Assembly: GCF_000969985.1 (NCBI RefSeq)
Contig: NZ_CP009526.1
Span: forward strand, 2,418,001-2,482,000
Direction: 5' to 3'
Length of the DNA stretch: 64,000 bases
DNA from: Methanosarcina barkeri str. Wiesmoor
GTDB lineage: Archaea; Halobacteriota; Methanosarcinia; Methanosarcinales; Methanosarcinaceae
The notes beneath the pieces are model-generated. The model made no database searches. It had not been told where the DNA came from and saw only the letters and a list, made by a program, of their open reading frames with translations. This document shows positions 49,905-60,600 of the stretch, piece after piece. Within the stretch, counting starts at the first letter, position 1; every line of letters starts with the position of its first letter. The translations under genes and the position numbers were made by a program.

Positions 49905-50345
49905 AGATACAAGTCATATAGTCAAACTAATTATACTCATCGAATTAATTTCGTATTAAATAATTTATATTTCTTCATAATCTTTAGTTATATTAATTTT
50001 TATATTATCAAAATCTGTTTGGATATATCTTATGGCTAAGCTTGCACATACGATTAATACAGCGTAGCAACCTCATTTTTGACTATTAAGTAACAAATGA
50101 CAGTTTAAATTCGGGTTTAAATTCGAGCTTGTTTTCAAATAAGTACCTGTAAAAAATCAAAAAAGATATATATTCATAAATTATGTTAACTAATATAAAA
50201 TAAGTAACATTTAATCTTGTAATCCGCAATGTTTTTTCTTTCATTAATATACGTTACTGTGATTTTAATGCATTGATCTGGCTACGTTTTGGCCTCATCT
50301 CTGCCCCATTACAGTAATGGAAAAGGAAGCAAGGATTGTTGAACG
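49905..50345. other. Divergent intergenic region
   Basis: AT-rich with TATA-like stretches on both strands (TATAATTAG for the gene on the left; AGATATATATTC near 50165 to the right). No gene or strong hairpin was seen. Confidence 0.45.
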
Positions 50346-51530
50346 ATGTTTGACGAAGAATTTTCAATGGCAATAAGGCAGTTGCGTCTTAAAAAACTCC
50401 GAAGCCTGTTGATCCTTCTAGGAATCGCAATTGGAGTAGCATCTGTAGTAGCCGTCGTATCCTTAGGAGAAGGTCTCCGAATCAATGCGGTAGAAGAAAT
50501 TCAGAAGTCTCGTGACCTGACTTTGATTGATGTTTCTCCGGGTTTAAAAGACAATGGACTCATCCTGATAAGCGAGTCGAAAGTAGAAGAACTAAAAGGA
50601 TATGGAAAGCTTGTCTGTCCGTATGTAAAGGATGCCTATGTTAGCCCTTCAGGAAGCTATTTTGACTTGTTTGGTGTTCAGGAAGATTACAGAACTGCAA
50701 ATGAGCTTGAGCTTGCCGGAGGGAGCTGGTTTGAGAGTGGACAGAACCAGATTGTACTTGGAAGTGACCTGTGGGGAAAACTGGAAAAATTAGATGGAGC
50801 CAAAATAGGAACACCCATGACAGCTAAGCTGCGGCTTTATGGAGACGATGGAAGACCAATCGATAAGGAAGTAAGCTTTATTCCAATGGGCTACCTAAAG
50901 CCAACCGGAGGCGAAATCGACAATGGAGCCTTTATGAGGCTTGAATATGCAAAAAAACTCAGCAAAAAGGAGTATTATGACGGAGCTCTGGTTAAGGTGG
51001 AAAGTTCCTCTTTTGTTGCCGATACAAGAAATCAGATCGAAAAACTTGGGCTTGCTACTTCAAGTGCCCAGGATGAAATCGATTCAGTTAACCGGATAAT
51101 GAATGGGATAACTCTTGTCCTTGCCTTTTTTTCGAGTATTACCTTGCTTGTAGGTGGACTAATGGTAATCAACACTATGGTGGTATCGGTCTACGAACGA
51201 ACCAGGGAGATAGGGATCTCAAAAGCTCTTGGTGCTTCAGAATCTGACATCCTGCGAATGTTTTTAGCTGAATGTCTGTTTATTGGGGCACTTGGAGGGA
51301 TTTTTGGAGATTTTTTTGGTATCATATTTTCAACGCTCATAGATAGAGTAGGAAGGCCCCTGTTGGTATCACGTCTCGGAATTGAAAATATTGGCCATCT
51401 GACTGCATTAAACTTCGAGATTCTTGCAGCCGGTTTTATAATCTCCTTATTTGTGTCCGTGCTTTCAGGACTTTATCCTGCCTGGAGGGCTGCAAAATTG
51501 GATCCTATTAAGGCACTGAGACATCTTTGA
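50346..51530 (+). CDS. MacB/FtsX-type ABC transporter permease
   Basis: 394 residues. One N-terminal membrane helix (LLILLGIAIGVASVVAVVSL), a large outside MacB_PCD-type domain (~50-240), then three helices of the FtsX core. Their signatures are MVVSVYERTREIGISKALGA and YPAWRAAKLDPIKALRHL. This class uses mechanical force across the membrane, for example to move lipoproteins or peptides, rather than transporting solutes. The partner ATPase (LolD/MacB type) is not in the window. A DUF3344 gene starts within 35 bases of its stop, and an S-component-like gene follows; the three look like one operon. Confidence 0.9.
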   Translation: MFDEEFSMAIRQLRLKKLRSLLILLGIAIGVASVVAVVSLGEGLRINAVEEIQKSRDLTLIDVSPGLKDNGLILISESKVEELKGYGKLVCPYVKDAYVSPSGSYFDLFGVQEDYRTANELELAGGSWFESGQNQIVLGSDLWGKLEKLDGAKIGTPMTAKLRLYGDDGRPIDKEVSFIPMGYLKPTGGEIDNGAFMRLEYAKKLSKKEYYDGALVKVESSSFVADTRNQIEKLGLATSSAQDEIDSVNRIMNGITLVLAFFSSITLLVGGLMVINTMVVSVYERTREIGISKALGASESDILRMFLAECLFIGALGGIFGDFFGIIFSTLIDRVGRPLLVSRLGIENIGHLTALNFEILAAGFIISLFVSVLSGLYPAWRAAKLDPIKALRHL

Positions 51531-51564
51531 ATGGAATACTTAGCTTTTCCTGGAGATGATTTAT

Positions 51565-52494
51565 TTGGATACTGGAAAGAAAATCTTGATAATAGGGCTG
51601 CTTGGAATCGGACTTTTGCTTCTATTTTTCCTCTCTGGAAACGGAGGCTGGCAGGGAGACGGTATTCCTCCGTATACGATTGCAGAAGGAGTTGTCAGAG
51701 GAGAAGTCTATGTTGACGGGGGGCACGGCTATACTGGGGAAAACCCTTACATCCAGTATTTCAAACTGCCTTCTGGGGACGTCAAATTTTCCAGACTTTA
51801 CGTACCAGTCTGGAACTATAAAAGCGGGAATAGTATCCTTGTAACTGTCAATGGCAATAACCTTACATTAAGGCAGGAGCCTGATTATACTTCGGCCTGG
51901 GGAGTCGGCCTCTATTGTTTACAAATCAATAATTCTCTCCATGAAGGAATAAACAAGGTTTCGATCTCTCCTGAAATTCCAGGAGGTGGACCTTACGGAA
52001 CTACACTTGTAGCTGTTTGTGAGAACAGGTCCCTGCCTCCGGTCAAGTTCTGGATCAACGAGGGCAATTATGCTCTTGCATATACAAATAATAAGGATGA
52101 TGTAACGAGCACTTTTGAAGGCACATCTCCTGGAAAAAATGCAAGCTTATATACAATGATTGTGGCAGGTACTGAAGGGGAAAGAGATGAACTGTACTTT
52201 GATTCGACGAATGTTGGAAGCGATGTTGGCAGGTCTGCCCAGGGAAAGTACTTTGACCTATTTTCAACTTCAGTTTCTCTGAAGAGTACGGAAAGCTCCC
52301 TTCGCTTTGAACGGGGAGATGAAGGCTACTTACATCCCTGTGTTGCAGTCCTCGTTTCTGAATCGGAATCAAATGATGAGTATTTTAAAATACATGAACA
52401 AAAAAGCACAGAAAATCAACAGGTTCCTCTTCCAGTAATAATTGTCTGCCTTCTAGCTTGCCTTGCTATTGCTGTCAGGTTTCGGAAGAGATAG
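51565..52494 (+). CDS. DUF3344 protein with N- and C-terminal membrane anchors
   Basis: About 309 residues. An N-terminal hydrophobic segment (IIGLLGIGLLLLFFL), one DUF3344 domain (~25-280; GVVRGEVYVDGGHG, PYIQYFKLPSGDVKFSRLYV, WINEGNYALAY) and a C-terminal helix with basic end (VIIVCLLACLAIAVRFRKR). ATG at 51556 lies inside the ribosome-binding site GGAGATGAT, so the real start is more likely TTG 51565, 5-8 bases after it. It follows the permease and precedes the S-component-like gene. Unlike other DUF3344 proteins here it is membrane-anchored, which suggests a receptor or adaptor role for the transporter. Confidence 0.82.
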   Translation: MDTGKKILIIGLLGIGLLLLFFLSGNGGWQGDGIPPYTIAEGVVRGEVYVDGGHGYTGENPYIQYFKLPSGDVKFSRLYVPVWNYKSGNSILVTVNGNNLTLRQEPDYTSAWGVGLYCLQINNSLHEGINKVSISPEIPGGGPYGTTLVAVCENRSLPPVKFWINEGNYALAYTNNKDDVTSTFEGTSPGKNASLYTMIVAGTEGERDELYFDSTNVGSDVGRSAQGKYFDLFSTSVSLKSTESSLRFERGDEGYLHPCVAVLVSESESNDEYFKIHEQKSTENQQVPLPVIIVCLLACLAIAVRFRKR

Positions 52495-52541
52495 GTTAGG
52501 GAAAGATAAGTTCAGGAAGAATAGGTTCAGGAAGAGATAGG
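52478..52541 (+). repeat. Four-copy ~16-nt tandem repeat spanning a stop codon
   Basis: Unit GGTTCAGGAAGAGATA with variants. The first copy encodes the last residues and stop of the DUF3344 gene, and the rest lie after it. Confidence 0.7.
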
Positions 52542-52669
52542 TGTGTACGTAAAAGGCCTTCTAACACTAATTCAAAAAAAGAAAACCTTCTTTGGCTAAA
52601 AAGTATGCAATTCCTCTCCCACGTAAAATAGATACCTGAAAATTAATCCTGATAAAAATGAGGTAAAAC

Positions 52670-53761
52670 ATGAAATACAGACTGATTCTCGCGGCAGTGC
52701 TTGCACTGATTCTGGCTGTTTATTTTGTTCCTGGAGTTATTATATCAGGAGCAGTTTCCAGCTCATCGCCTCCCCCTTTTGCGTGTAGTCTGGAGATTCC
52801 CCTGGACAAGAGTCAAACTTCAAATGTCCTTGTAGCGGGACAAACCTGGGAGAGGGCTAGAGTAAACATCCAGAATATTGGAAGTGAACCCTTACACAAT
52901 ATAACCGTATTAATTGAAATTCCACAAGATCTGGAAATCGACATACCTTCTCAACCATATCATATAACAAAGGAAGAACAGAACCTCGAGGCTGAAATAG
53001 GGGATCTGTCTCCCGGACAAAGTATAGATCTCTTTCTTGATGCAAAACCACCTGCCTCTATTGAGTTTAAAAAAGAGGTCCCTTTTAAAATTCATGTGGT
53101 CTATCCTGGGGGTGAGCAGCAAAGTGAACAATTTATAAATATTGTACCACCACCTTCCTGGCTGACTTATTTTACGATCCTGGCAAGCCTCCTGCTCTTT
53201 GCTGGCATTCTGGTTGCTGTCAAACATTTTGGAGTTCTTGAGCTCTTTTCAACCGTTGACCTGATAACAATAGCACTTCTTGCCGCCATTATTGCCGTAG
53301 TGTTCCGGTATATAAGCAAACTCATTAATCTGGGTTGGTTTGACGGTCTGATTATTGCAATTCCAACAGTTATCCTGATGATAGTAGCCCTACAGCTGGT
53401 CCGAAAGCCCGGAACTGCGACTTTGCTTTTTGCCTGCGTCCTGCTAATCAGTATTGTTGTCTGGGGTTCTCAGATTATGTGGCTGGGCTTCTATCTGGCT
53501 GAAGGTGTTATAGTTGACCTTCTGGTCTTCTTATTTGGGATGGATTATGCAGATAGGCGCTTGACAGCTGCGGTCTACGGCATATCAAGAGGTATGGTTT
53601 CAACCCTTGTGTTCTACATGCTCTATGCCCCAGTTGAGTGGAAGATCTCATATGCGCCCTGGTACGTCGGGGTTCAACTTGCACTTGCATGTGCAGGAGG
53701 GTTAATAGGAGGGCTGCTTGGTTACGACACAGCTGTAAAAATGAGTGGTGCAAGGCTTTAA
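52670..53761 (+). CDS. CARDB-like domain fused to an ECF S-component-like membrane domain
   Basis: 363 residues. A signal or anchor (LILAAVLALILAVYFVPGV), then an outside COG1361/CARDB-like beta domain (~40-160; RARVNIQNIGSEPLHNITVL, FKIHVVYPGGEQQ). The remaining ~200 residues form about six membrane helices. The segment LQLVRKPGTATLLF within them recalls the RKPG signature of YkoE-type ECF S components. GAGGTAA before ATG 52670 confirms the start. It ends the permease/DUF3344 operon. If the S-component reading is right, it is an ECF substrate receptor carrying its own extracellular domain. That link is inference from motif and helix pattern. Confidence 0.65.
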   Translation: MKYRLILAAVLALILAVYFVPGVIISGAVSSSSPPPFACSLEIPLDKSQTSNVLVAGQTWERARVNIQNIGSEPLHNITVLIEIPQDLEIDIPSQPYHITKEEQNLEAEIGDLSPGQSIDLFLDAKPPASIEFKKEVPFKIHVVYPGGEQQSEQFINIVPPPSWLTYFTILASLLLFAGILVAVKHFGVLELFSTVDLITIALLAAIIAVVFRYISKLINLGWFDGLIIAIPTVILMIVALQLVRKPGTATLLFACVLLISIVVWGSQIMWLGFYLAEGVIVDLLVFLFGMDYADRRLTAAVYGISRGMVSTLVFYMLYAPVEWKISYAPWYVGVQLALACAGGLIGGLLGYDTAVKMSGARL

Positions 53762-55456
53762 AATACTAATAAACTTTGTTGTTTTCCAAAGACCTGTAAA
53801 AAAGATTTAACTGGGCAGAGGATCAGATTTTTTCTGGTCCAATCCCTGCCCTAATATTCCGCAATAACATGTAGAGTATTAAGCTTATTTTTACTACTTT
53901 TGCTGTTGTTTTAAAGAGATGAGTTTTTTCAAACCGCTACAATATCTGGAAATGATTTCATTTTGTGGACTTTTGCGGAATACAAGCTGCACCTAAAACT
54001 CTTCACCTGCCCATACTCACAGGCGAAGAATTTACAGGAGTTGTATGTTCAAGTTACGAATCTAGGAGGCGTTTCTTTTTGTGTCCTTGTAGACATATAT
54101 ATGTATGATAAACTTATATTTAACATTTTCTGTAAGTTTCATAACATTAGATGTTATTATAATAAAAGGTTATGTTATTTATAAAGAGAATAAATACTCA
54201 GAGAGAATACTCATAAAGTATACTCAAAAAGAATAAACAGAAGGAATAAACAGAAGGAATAAACAGAAGGAATTTTGTTTTATAGTCTGGACAAGTCCAT
54301 CCTCTATCCTTCAAGGTTGGGTTAGAATTATGATAACCACAAACTTTAGAGGAAAGCTCAAACTGCCATATCTCTAATATGATTTTTCCTATCCATTGTC
54401 TTATCCTAATAGTAGATTAAGTTTAATTTTAAGACACCAAAACTGATCAAGGAATTGAGAGTCGGATTAAACTTACTGAAACGAGGAGATTAAATTTACT
54501 CAAGATGGAAAATGACATGTAGAACTCAAGTTTATGAGATCTAAAATATCAACTTATTATTGATGAACGACCTAAGTATTTGCACTTACTTTATAATCAC
54601 GACAGAAACAAAACTCGCGGAAGAAATATGTTCCTATTTTTTATACCGTGTCTTTCGTGGTTAACCTTTCACTTCATCTTGGTGAAGAAATTTTAGTTCT
54701 TGACTATCGTTCGGAAACCCGGAATATAAAGTTTAATCACTTTTCATTGTTTTTCAGATAGATTACTGGGATCCGGAAGTTATCTAGATCATTTTTGCCT
54801 TACAAATGATTAAAAGATTATACTATTATAAGAATTCATATTACGATATAGGATATACTTTCATTATATTTAATACTATTTAGTATTTTTATATAATTTA
54901 GTATTATTCATAATAACTTTTTAATCTATTATTTTTTTAATTCAAGATAATAAGAAAGTAAACAATTACATGAATCTCAGAAAAGAAAACGGTATGCGTT
55001 ATTATAAGCACAAATTTTTATGTTCAGGAAATATTTGTCATTTAATTATGAGTTTTATAACAAAAAATAGATTATATATATGATTTTGTGTGAAAATAAT
55101 ATATAATATCAATATATAGTAAAATAAAATTAAAAAAAAATAACACAAATATAGGAAAAATTTAAATAGACATCATATCTATAATACACTGCCGGAAAAA
55201 AGTAGATAGGCAAGAAAAAGTAGACAGTCCAGGGAAGTGGAACGTATTGACTTGTTGACTTGTCTTAAGACCCCTCATATAACCTTTAAAAATATGCCAA
55301 TCCACATTCGCGAAACAGAGAAAGTGGAGATATATTCCGGCTATCAATCATCTGGATAAGGTGATTGGATCATACGAACACGAAGAATCTGAACAGAAGA
55401 TGAAAGAGTCTACGTTCAGATTTTTCATTGTCCATTTTGAATGCTCTGTGCATGCT
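53762..55456. other. Long AT-rich intergenic region without genes
   Basis: A 13-nt unit (AATAAACAGAAGG) repeats three times at 54236-54275. The frame at 53963-54184 has no ribosome-binding site or recognisable domain. A protein-like reading in another frame (53980-54060) is too short to support a remnant. Confidence 0.6.
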
Positions 55457-55665
55457 TACTGCACAGTATCGCTCGACGGATTTCCCAAAAAGCGTCGAGG
55501 ATGACTGGAGAAGGATAGAAAAGAATCCATTCTCGGATTTCAAAGCATATTATCCAGATTATATATAAACTTACTGGATAGTGTCGCTCGGCGGACCCCC
55601 AATGAGCTGTCTGAGGATGGAATAGTACAATGAGTTTTCAACTAAGATGCGGGGACAATCCGCGA
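55457..55665 (+). promoter_or_regulatory. Structured leader with a duplicated hairpin before a DUF3344 gene
   Basis: Two related segments (55464-55515, 55575-55625) share GTATCGCTCGACGGA/GTGTCGCTCGGCGGA and (C)GAGGATG. The first forms CTCGACG (55472-55478)/CGTCGAG (55493-55499), and the second a weaker CTCGG/CTGAG stem. A third hairpin, GCGG/CCGC, follows at 55649-55663. A regulatory 5' leader is possible. Confidence 0.4.
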
Positions 55666-55707
55666 TTAAAATCAGTACTTGAGTAGATTTAAAGGAGAAA
55701 TTCATAG

Positions 55708-56787
55708 ATGATAAGAAAATCTGATTTAAGTTTGCGCATAGGGATGACTATGCTGGTCCTGTGTGCAGCACTGATTCTGACAGCGTTACCGGCGGCTGCT
55801 AATTATACGGGAGACCATAATTTGACCGAAAAAGATAGTGGAACGGTCACGGGAGGCATGGACTACACGATAGGAAACAGCACCTACAGCTCGAAGATAT
55901 GGAACAACAATTCTAATACAGGTGCTATTGATCATTATAACGTTGAGCTCACTCCAGACTTACCAGAGGGAGCAACAAATGTCAGTGCAAGGCTGTATGT
56001 TTACTGGACATGGAGTTATATTAACGACTTAAACACCATGTATAATGAAGGTACTGAAGCCGAGATGGACGTAAATTTCGATGATCAGTATACATATGAA
56101 TTCGATAATCCAGCTGATTATGATTCTTACGTAGACTGGAAAGACCAAAGTCAACAACACACGCATAACGTATATTATAATTATCCGAGCGGAACGTATG
56201 CTTATAATGTCACTGACTATGTTGATGCAACTGACGCAGATCGGACGTACTATGTGAATATTTCAAACAGCCGTGCGTATGTATATAACCCATTAACTGC
56301 CGGTAATGACAGTCACTCGTTCTGTATTCAGGCAGTAGGACTTCTTGTACTCTACAATCTTGAAGGTTCTACTGCGACAAAATATTACTGGATTGACGAA
56401 GGATGTGACGTGACGTATCTTAAGGCTCTTAATTTTACAGCACCTATTAACTGGCGAAATAACATATCCCCAAGTGTTGCTAAAACTTGGGCACCCTTCA
56501 CAAATGTTCCGACTGGTATCTCTTCTGCAACTCTGATCACGGCTGCGCCGTCTGCAGGTACACCATATAACACACTCTTCGTAAATAATCAGGAATTTGA
56601 CACTGGAGTATGGGATGGAAGTCCACGAGATAAAGATTTCTCATATAATACTACAAACATACTTGCGAATCTTACTTCAGGTAATAATTCGATTACATTT
56701 ATGAATGGACTGGATGATAACGACTATCGCAATGATACTCAAATGGGAGCAGCAAACGCATTCCTACTTGTTAATAAGACAACATAA
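55708..56787 (+). CDS. Secreted single-domain DUF3344 protein
   Basis: 359 residues. A clear signal peptide (MTMLVLCAALILTALPAAAN), then one DUF3344 domain over the whole mature protein (VTGGMDYTIGN, NVSARLYVYWTWSYINDL, YPSGTYAYNVTDYVDATDAD, YYWIDEGCDVTYLKALNF). It has no PKD, CARDB or anchor, so it is probably released or bound by partners. An AAAGGAG Shine-Dalgarno sits ~10 bases before the ATG. A long leader with repeated hairpins precedes it. It is the simplest member of the family here and useful for defining the domain boundaries. Confidence 0.88.
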   Translation: MIRKSDLSLRIGMTMLVLCAALILTALPAAANYTGDHNLTEKDSGTVTGGMDYTIGNSTYSSKIWNNNSNTGAIDHYNVELTPDLPEGATNVSARLYVYWTWSYINDLNTMYNEGTEAEMDVNFDDQYTYEFDNPADYDSYVDWKDQSQQHTHNVYYNYPSGTYAYNVTDYVDATDADRTYYVNISNSRAYVYNPLTAGNDSHSFCIQAVGLLVLYNLEGSTATKYYWIDEGCDVTYLKALNFTAPINWRNNISPSVAKTWAPFTNVPTGISSATLITAAPSAGTPYNTLFVNNQEFDTGVWDGSPRDKDFSYNTTNILANLTSGNNSITFMNGLDDNDYRNDTQMGAANAFLLVNKTT

Positions 56788-57566
56788 TCGGATTTTTCTT
56801 CTTAAAGAAGCGGAGCTTCACCATAGAAGTGACAGCTGAAGCGATCAACTTCTTAGAAGGAAACAGATTTTGGTAGTGGGGTCTTTGTGGACTTCAACCA
56901 GGAGGGTTACCAAAGGTGATCGGAAATAGCTAGGCGAACACGACAGCGACTCTCAAGGTGCTTCACGAATAGACTTTGGAACTCGAAAGCAATTAAATGC
57001 TGGGTGGGGGCAGCCTGAATAAGGTTGCTTACCTTCCCATTTATTTTTGGAAAAATTGTAAAAATCTGGACTCTGAGGATTGAACTTTTTTGGGTATTTT
57101 CTTCAAATTTAATGGTAAATTTCACAATATGAAATATGTTCTGGAATTTATTGACACAGTATCAAAGTTGGGCATATCACTTGAGTACATTTTTTAAGTT
57201 TAGTTAAATTCTTCAATTGTCATCATGAATTAGAAATTTACTTTTTATCATTGAACTTGAAGAAGATATACTTTTTGTGATTATTTTATCCACTAGGATG
57301 AATTATTTCATAAAAATCACAGAATTTAAAAAAGATATTTACAAATAATATATCACTATTTTTTATATTAGTAATACTTATTACATATATAAATTAATAA
57401 GAATCTTATTTTTTCAAATCATTTAAATACTTGTTATTTATAATTGGCTTGACTAAGTATACAGTAGATTCCAGAAAACGACGGTACAAGCACATAGAAA
57501 ACTCTGAGAGTTCCTTAAGAGACTATGCAAACTTTGAAAGTGAAAAAATCAATTTTCAGGCAGAGG
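56788..57566. other. Intergenic region
   Basis: A short hairpin CTTCTT/AAGAAG (56810-56823) after the DUF3344 gene may mark the 3' end. The rest is AT-rich, with no gene recognised on either strand. Confidence 0.45.
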
Positions 57567-57595
57567 CGACCTTATAAGGTCGTCCTTATTTTTTA
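57567..57595 (+). promoter_or_regulatory. 16-bp palindrome followed by a T run, before the 2000-residue gene
   Basis: CGACCTTATAAGGTCG (57567-57582) is a perfect palindrome, and TCCTTATTTTTTAATT follows. It lies only ~30 bases before the ribosome-binding site. It could be an operator or an attenuator-like terminator. Confidence 0.4.
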
Positions 57596-57612
57596 ATTGA
57601 TCAAACCAAAAG

Positions 57613-60600
57613 GTGATAAATATAACCCCCAAATACGCAAAATATATACTTCCAATACTATTAATACTGCTTTTTGCCGGTACTGCTTCGGCTTTAAACA
57701 CAACAGCACACGACACGGTTCGAGGTGAGATGTATGTCTCATCTATAGCAAACTGGGATTCTAAACTCTCTACAAACAATTTTAACGTACCAAACGGTAC
57801 CGTTGCTTTTGCACGATACTATGTAGGGATCTGGGGTTCCTCTTATCTCGAAGATGCAACAATATCCACCACATTCAACGGTCATGAATTCGAGACTAAC
57901 CCGTCTTGTTATATCTCCGGTATGGGTGTAACATGGATACCCTACAATGTCACAGACTATGTGCAGCCAGGAGAAAAAAATACCGCAACTATCAACTCTA
58001 AATCATGGGGAGACGGCAGACAGTATGGCACTACTCTTGTAGTCGTGCTGAAAAAAGAAAGTAAGCCGCAGATGGAATACTGGATTGCAGATGGTCTTGA
58101 CTGGCTTCATTATGGCGAGTACTTAGGATATTCAGTGGACAATTCTTTCACATATTTCAACGGGACCGTGGACCTTGCTAATGTGCAGAGTGCAAGTCTC
58201 TATTCAACCCACCTAACTGGGTATAATTATGAGGATTTCAATGGAAAATCCCTTTCAAATCCTGCCGATTCAACAAGTGGTGGCTATTTTGACTACATAA
58301 GATGGGACAATGTAAAGGACTCCCTTGTTGCCGAGAACCAGACTGTAAACGTGGGACGAGGAAGCGATACCTATTGTTCTCCAGTGTTCCACGCTCTTTC
58401 AATAGAATATAAAGCTTCTGATCTCATACCAGTGAACCTCACACCTTCTGTTGTAATTGCTAACACTAGCAACACCATGACTGCCACCATTGAAAACCAG
58501 GGAGACAAAGATTCTCAGCCCTTTAATGTATCGCTCATGGTAAAAGGTAAGGTTGTTGATACGCAGTCTGTTTCCGGATTGACCGCTGGAGGTAACACAA
58601 CGGTTGACCTGCACTGGACACCTGATGGCAGCGCAGATACTTACTCACTCAGCGTGGTTGCAGATCCTGAAAATACAGTAGTTGAGTCAAATGAGAATAA
58701 CAACATTCTAACCTCATTGATAGGCGCTAATTCAGCAACTGCACCCGTAGCTGAATTCAGTGCAGACAAGACTTCTGGCGATGCTCCACTCACAGTGACC
58801 TTCACAGATCAGTCGACTAAATCACCAATATCGTGGTCTTGGGACTTCGACAATGACGGAACTATTGACAGCACAGAGCAGAATCCTACCTACATTTACT
58901 CAACTCCCGGTAACTACACGGTTAATCTCACGGTTTCAAACGCAGGCGGAACGAATTCAAGCCTGAAAATGAATTATATCACAGTTTCGGCAATCACGCC
59001 AGTAGCTAATTTTACTGCAAGTCCGCTCACCGGTGGTACTCCTCTCACAGTAAATTTCTCTGATCAGTCAACTAATACACCAACTTCGTGGTTCTGGGAC
59101 TTCGGTGATGGCACAAATGCAACCAATCAAAACCCCTCGCACACTTATGCTGCCGCAGGAAAATACACTATCAATCTCACGGTTAGCAATGTAGCTGGGA
59201 GCGATTCCGAAATTAAAACGGATTACATTAGCGCTTTCATACCACCTGTAGCCAACTTCACAGCAACGCCAACTACTGGAAGTGCACCTCTATTAGTTAC
59301 CTTTACTGACCAGTCAACTAATACACCAACATCGTGGCTCTGGGACTTTGGTGATGGCAGCAATTCAACCAGTCAAAACCCCACACATCTATACACCGCT
59401 ATTGGTACTTATACTGTTAAACTTACGGCTACAAATGTTGCCGGAAACAATACCACCTCAAAAACAGGATATATTACAACTTCAACAACTTCCGGTCCGG
59501 TGTGGGCCTCCAAATCAGAATGGAATGCACCTGATATAAATACTTATGCAGCTCCATGTTTAGCTGATCTTGATGACGACGGAGACTATGACCTACTGGA
59601 TGGTGTATATAGCGGTTATGCATATGGCTATGAGAATACGGGGACTAAGAATAGCCCTGTATGGACATCGAAATCTGCATGGAATACACCTGACATAGGA
59701 TCTTCTGCAGCTCTATGTTTAGCCGATCTTGATAACGATGGAGACTACGACCTGCTGATAGGTGATAAAATCGGTAAGGTACATGGCTACGAGAACACGG
59801 GGACTAAAAACAGCCCGGTGTGGACGACGAACTCTGCATGGGATGTACCTGACATAGGATCTTCTGCAGTTCCATGTTTAGTAGACCTTGATAACGATGG
59901 AGACTACGACCTGCTGATAGGTGAGAAATCCGGTAAAGTATATGGCTACGAGAACACGGGGACTAAAAACAGCCCGGTGTGGACGGCGAACTCTGCATGG
60001 GATGTACCTGACATAGGATCTTATGCAGCTCCATGTTCCTCTGATCTTGACGAAGACGGAGACTACGACCTACTTATAGGCAATACAGATGGTACCTCAT
60101 ATGCTTATGAGAACACAGGGACTAAAAATAGCCCTGTATGGACGCAGAAATCTGCATGGAATGCACCTAATATCATAGAACCAATAGCTCATCCATACTT
60201 AGCCGATCTTGACGGTGACGGGGACTATGACTTACTCGTAGGGGCGTATGGTGGTAGCATCTATGGCTACGAAAACACCGCTGTTTCAGCCGTAGCAAAA
60301 CCAGATATAATTCCTACTGAAATTATCCCATCATCAAGTATTACCGCGAACACTCTCTGCATCATTAGCTCTACCATTAATAACACCGGTACAGAGAATG
60401 TAGATACCTTTAACGCGACTCTTTCCGTAAACGACACGGTGGTAGATACGCAGTCTGTTTCAGGCATTGCATCAGGCAGCAGCTCTACAGTGAACTTCTC
60501 GTGGACACCGAAATCAGCGGATGACTATAACCTCACTGTAACTGCAGATCCAGAAAATGAGATAGATGAATCGGACGAGACGAACAATGCGCTTAAAGTA

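Noticed and set aside
53963-54184. 73-codon ORF in the long gap before the DUF3344 gene
   Set aside because: No Shine-Dalgarno, no domain and a sequence composition like the surrounding non-coding DNA.
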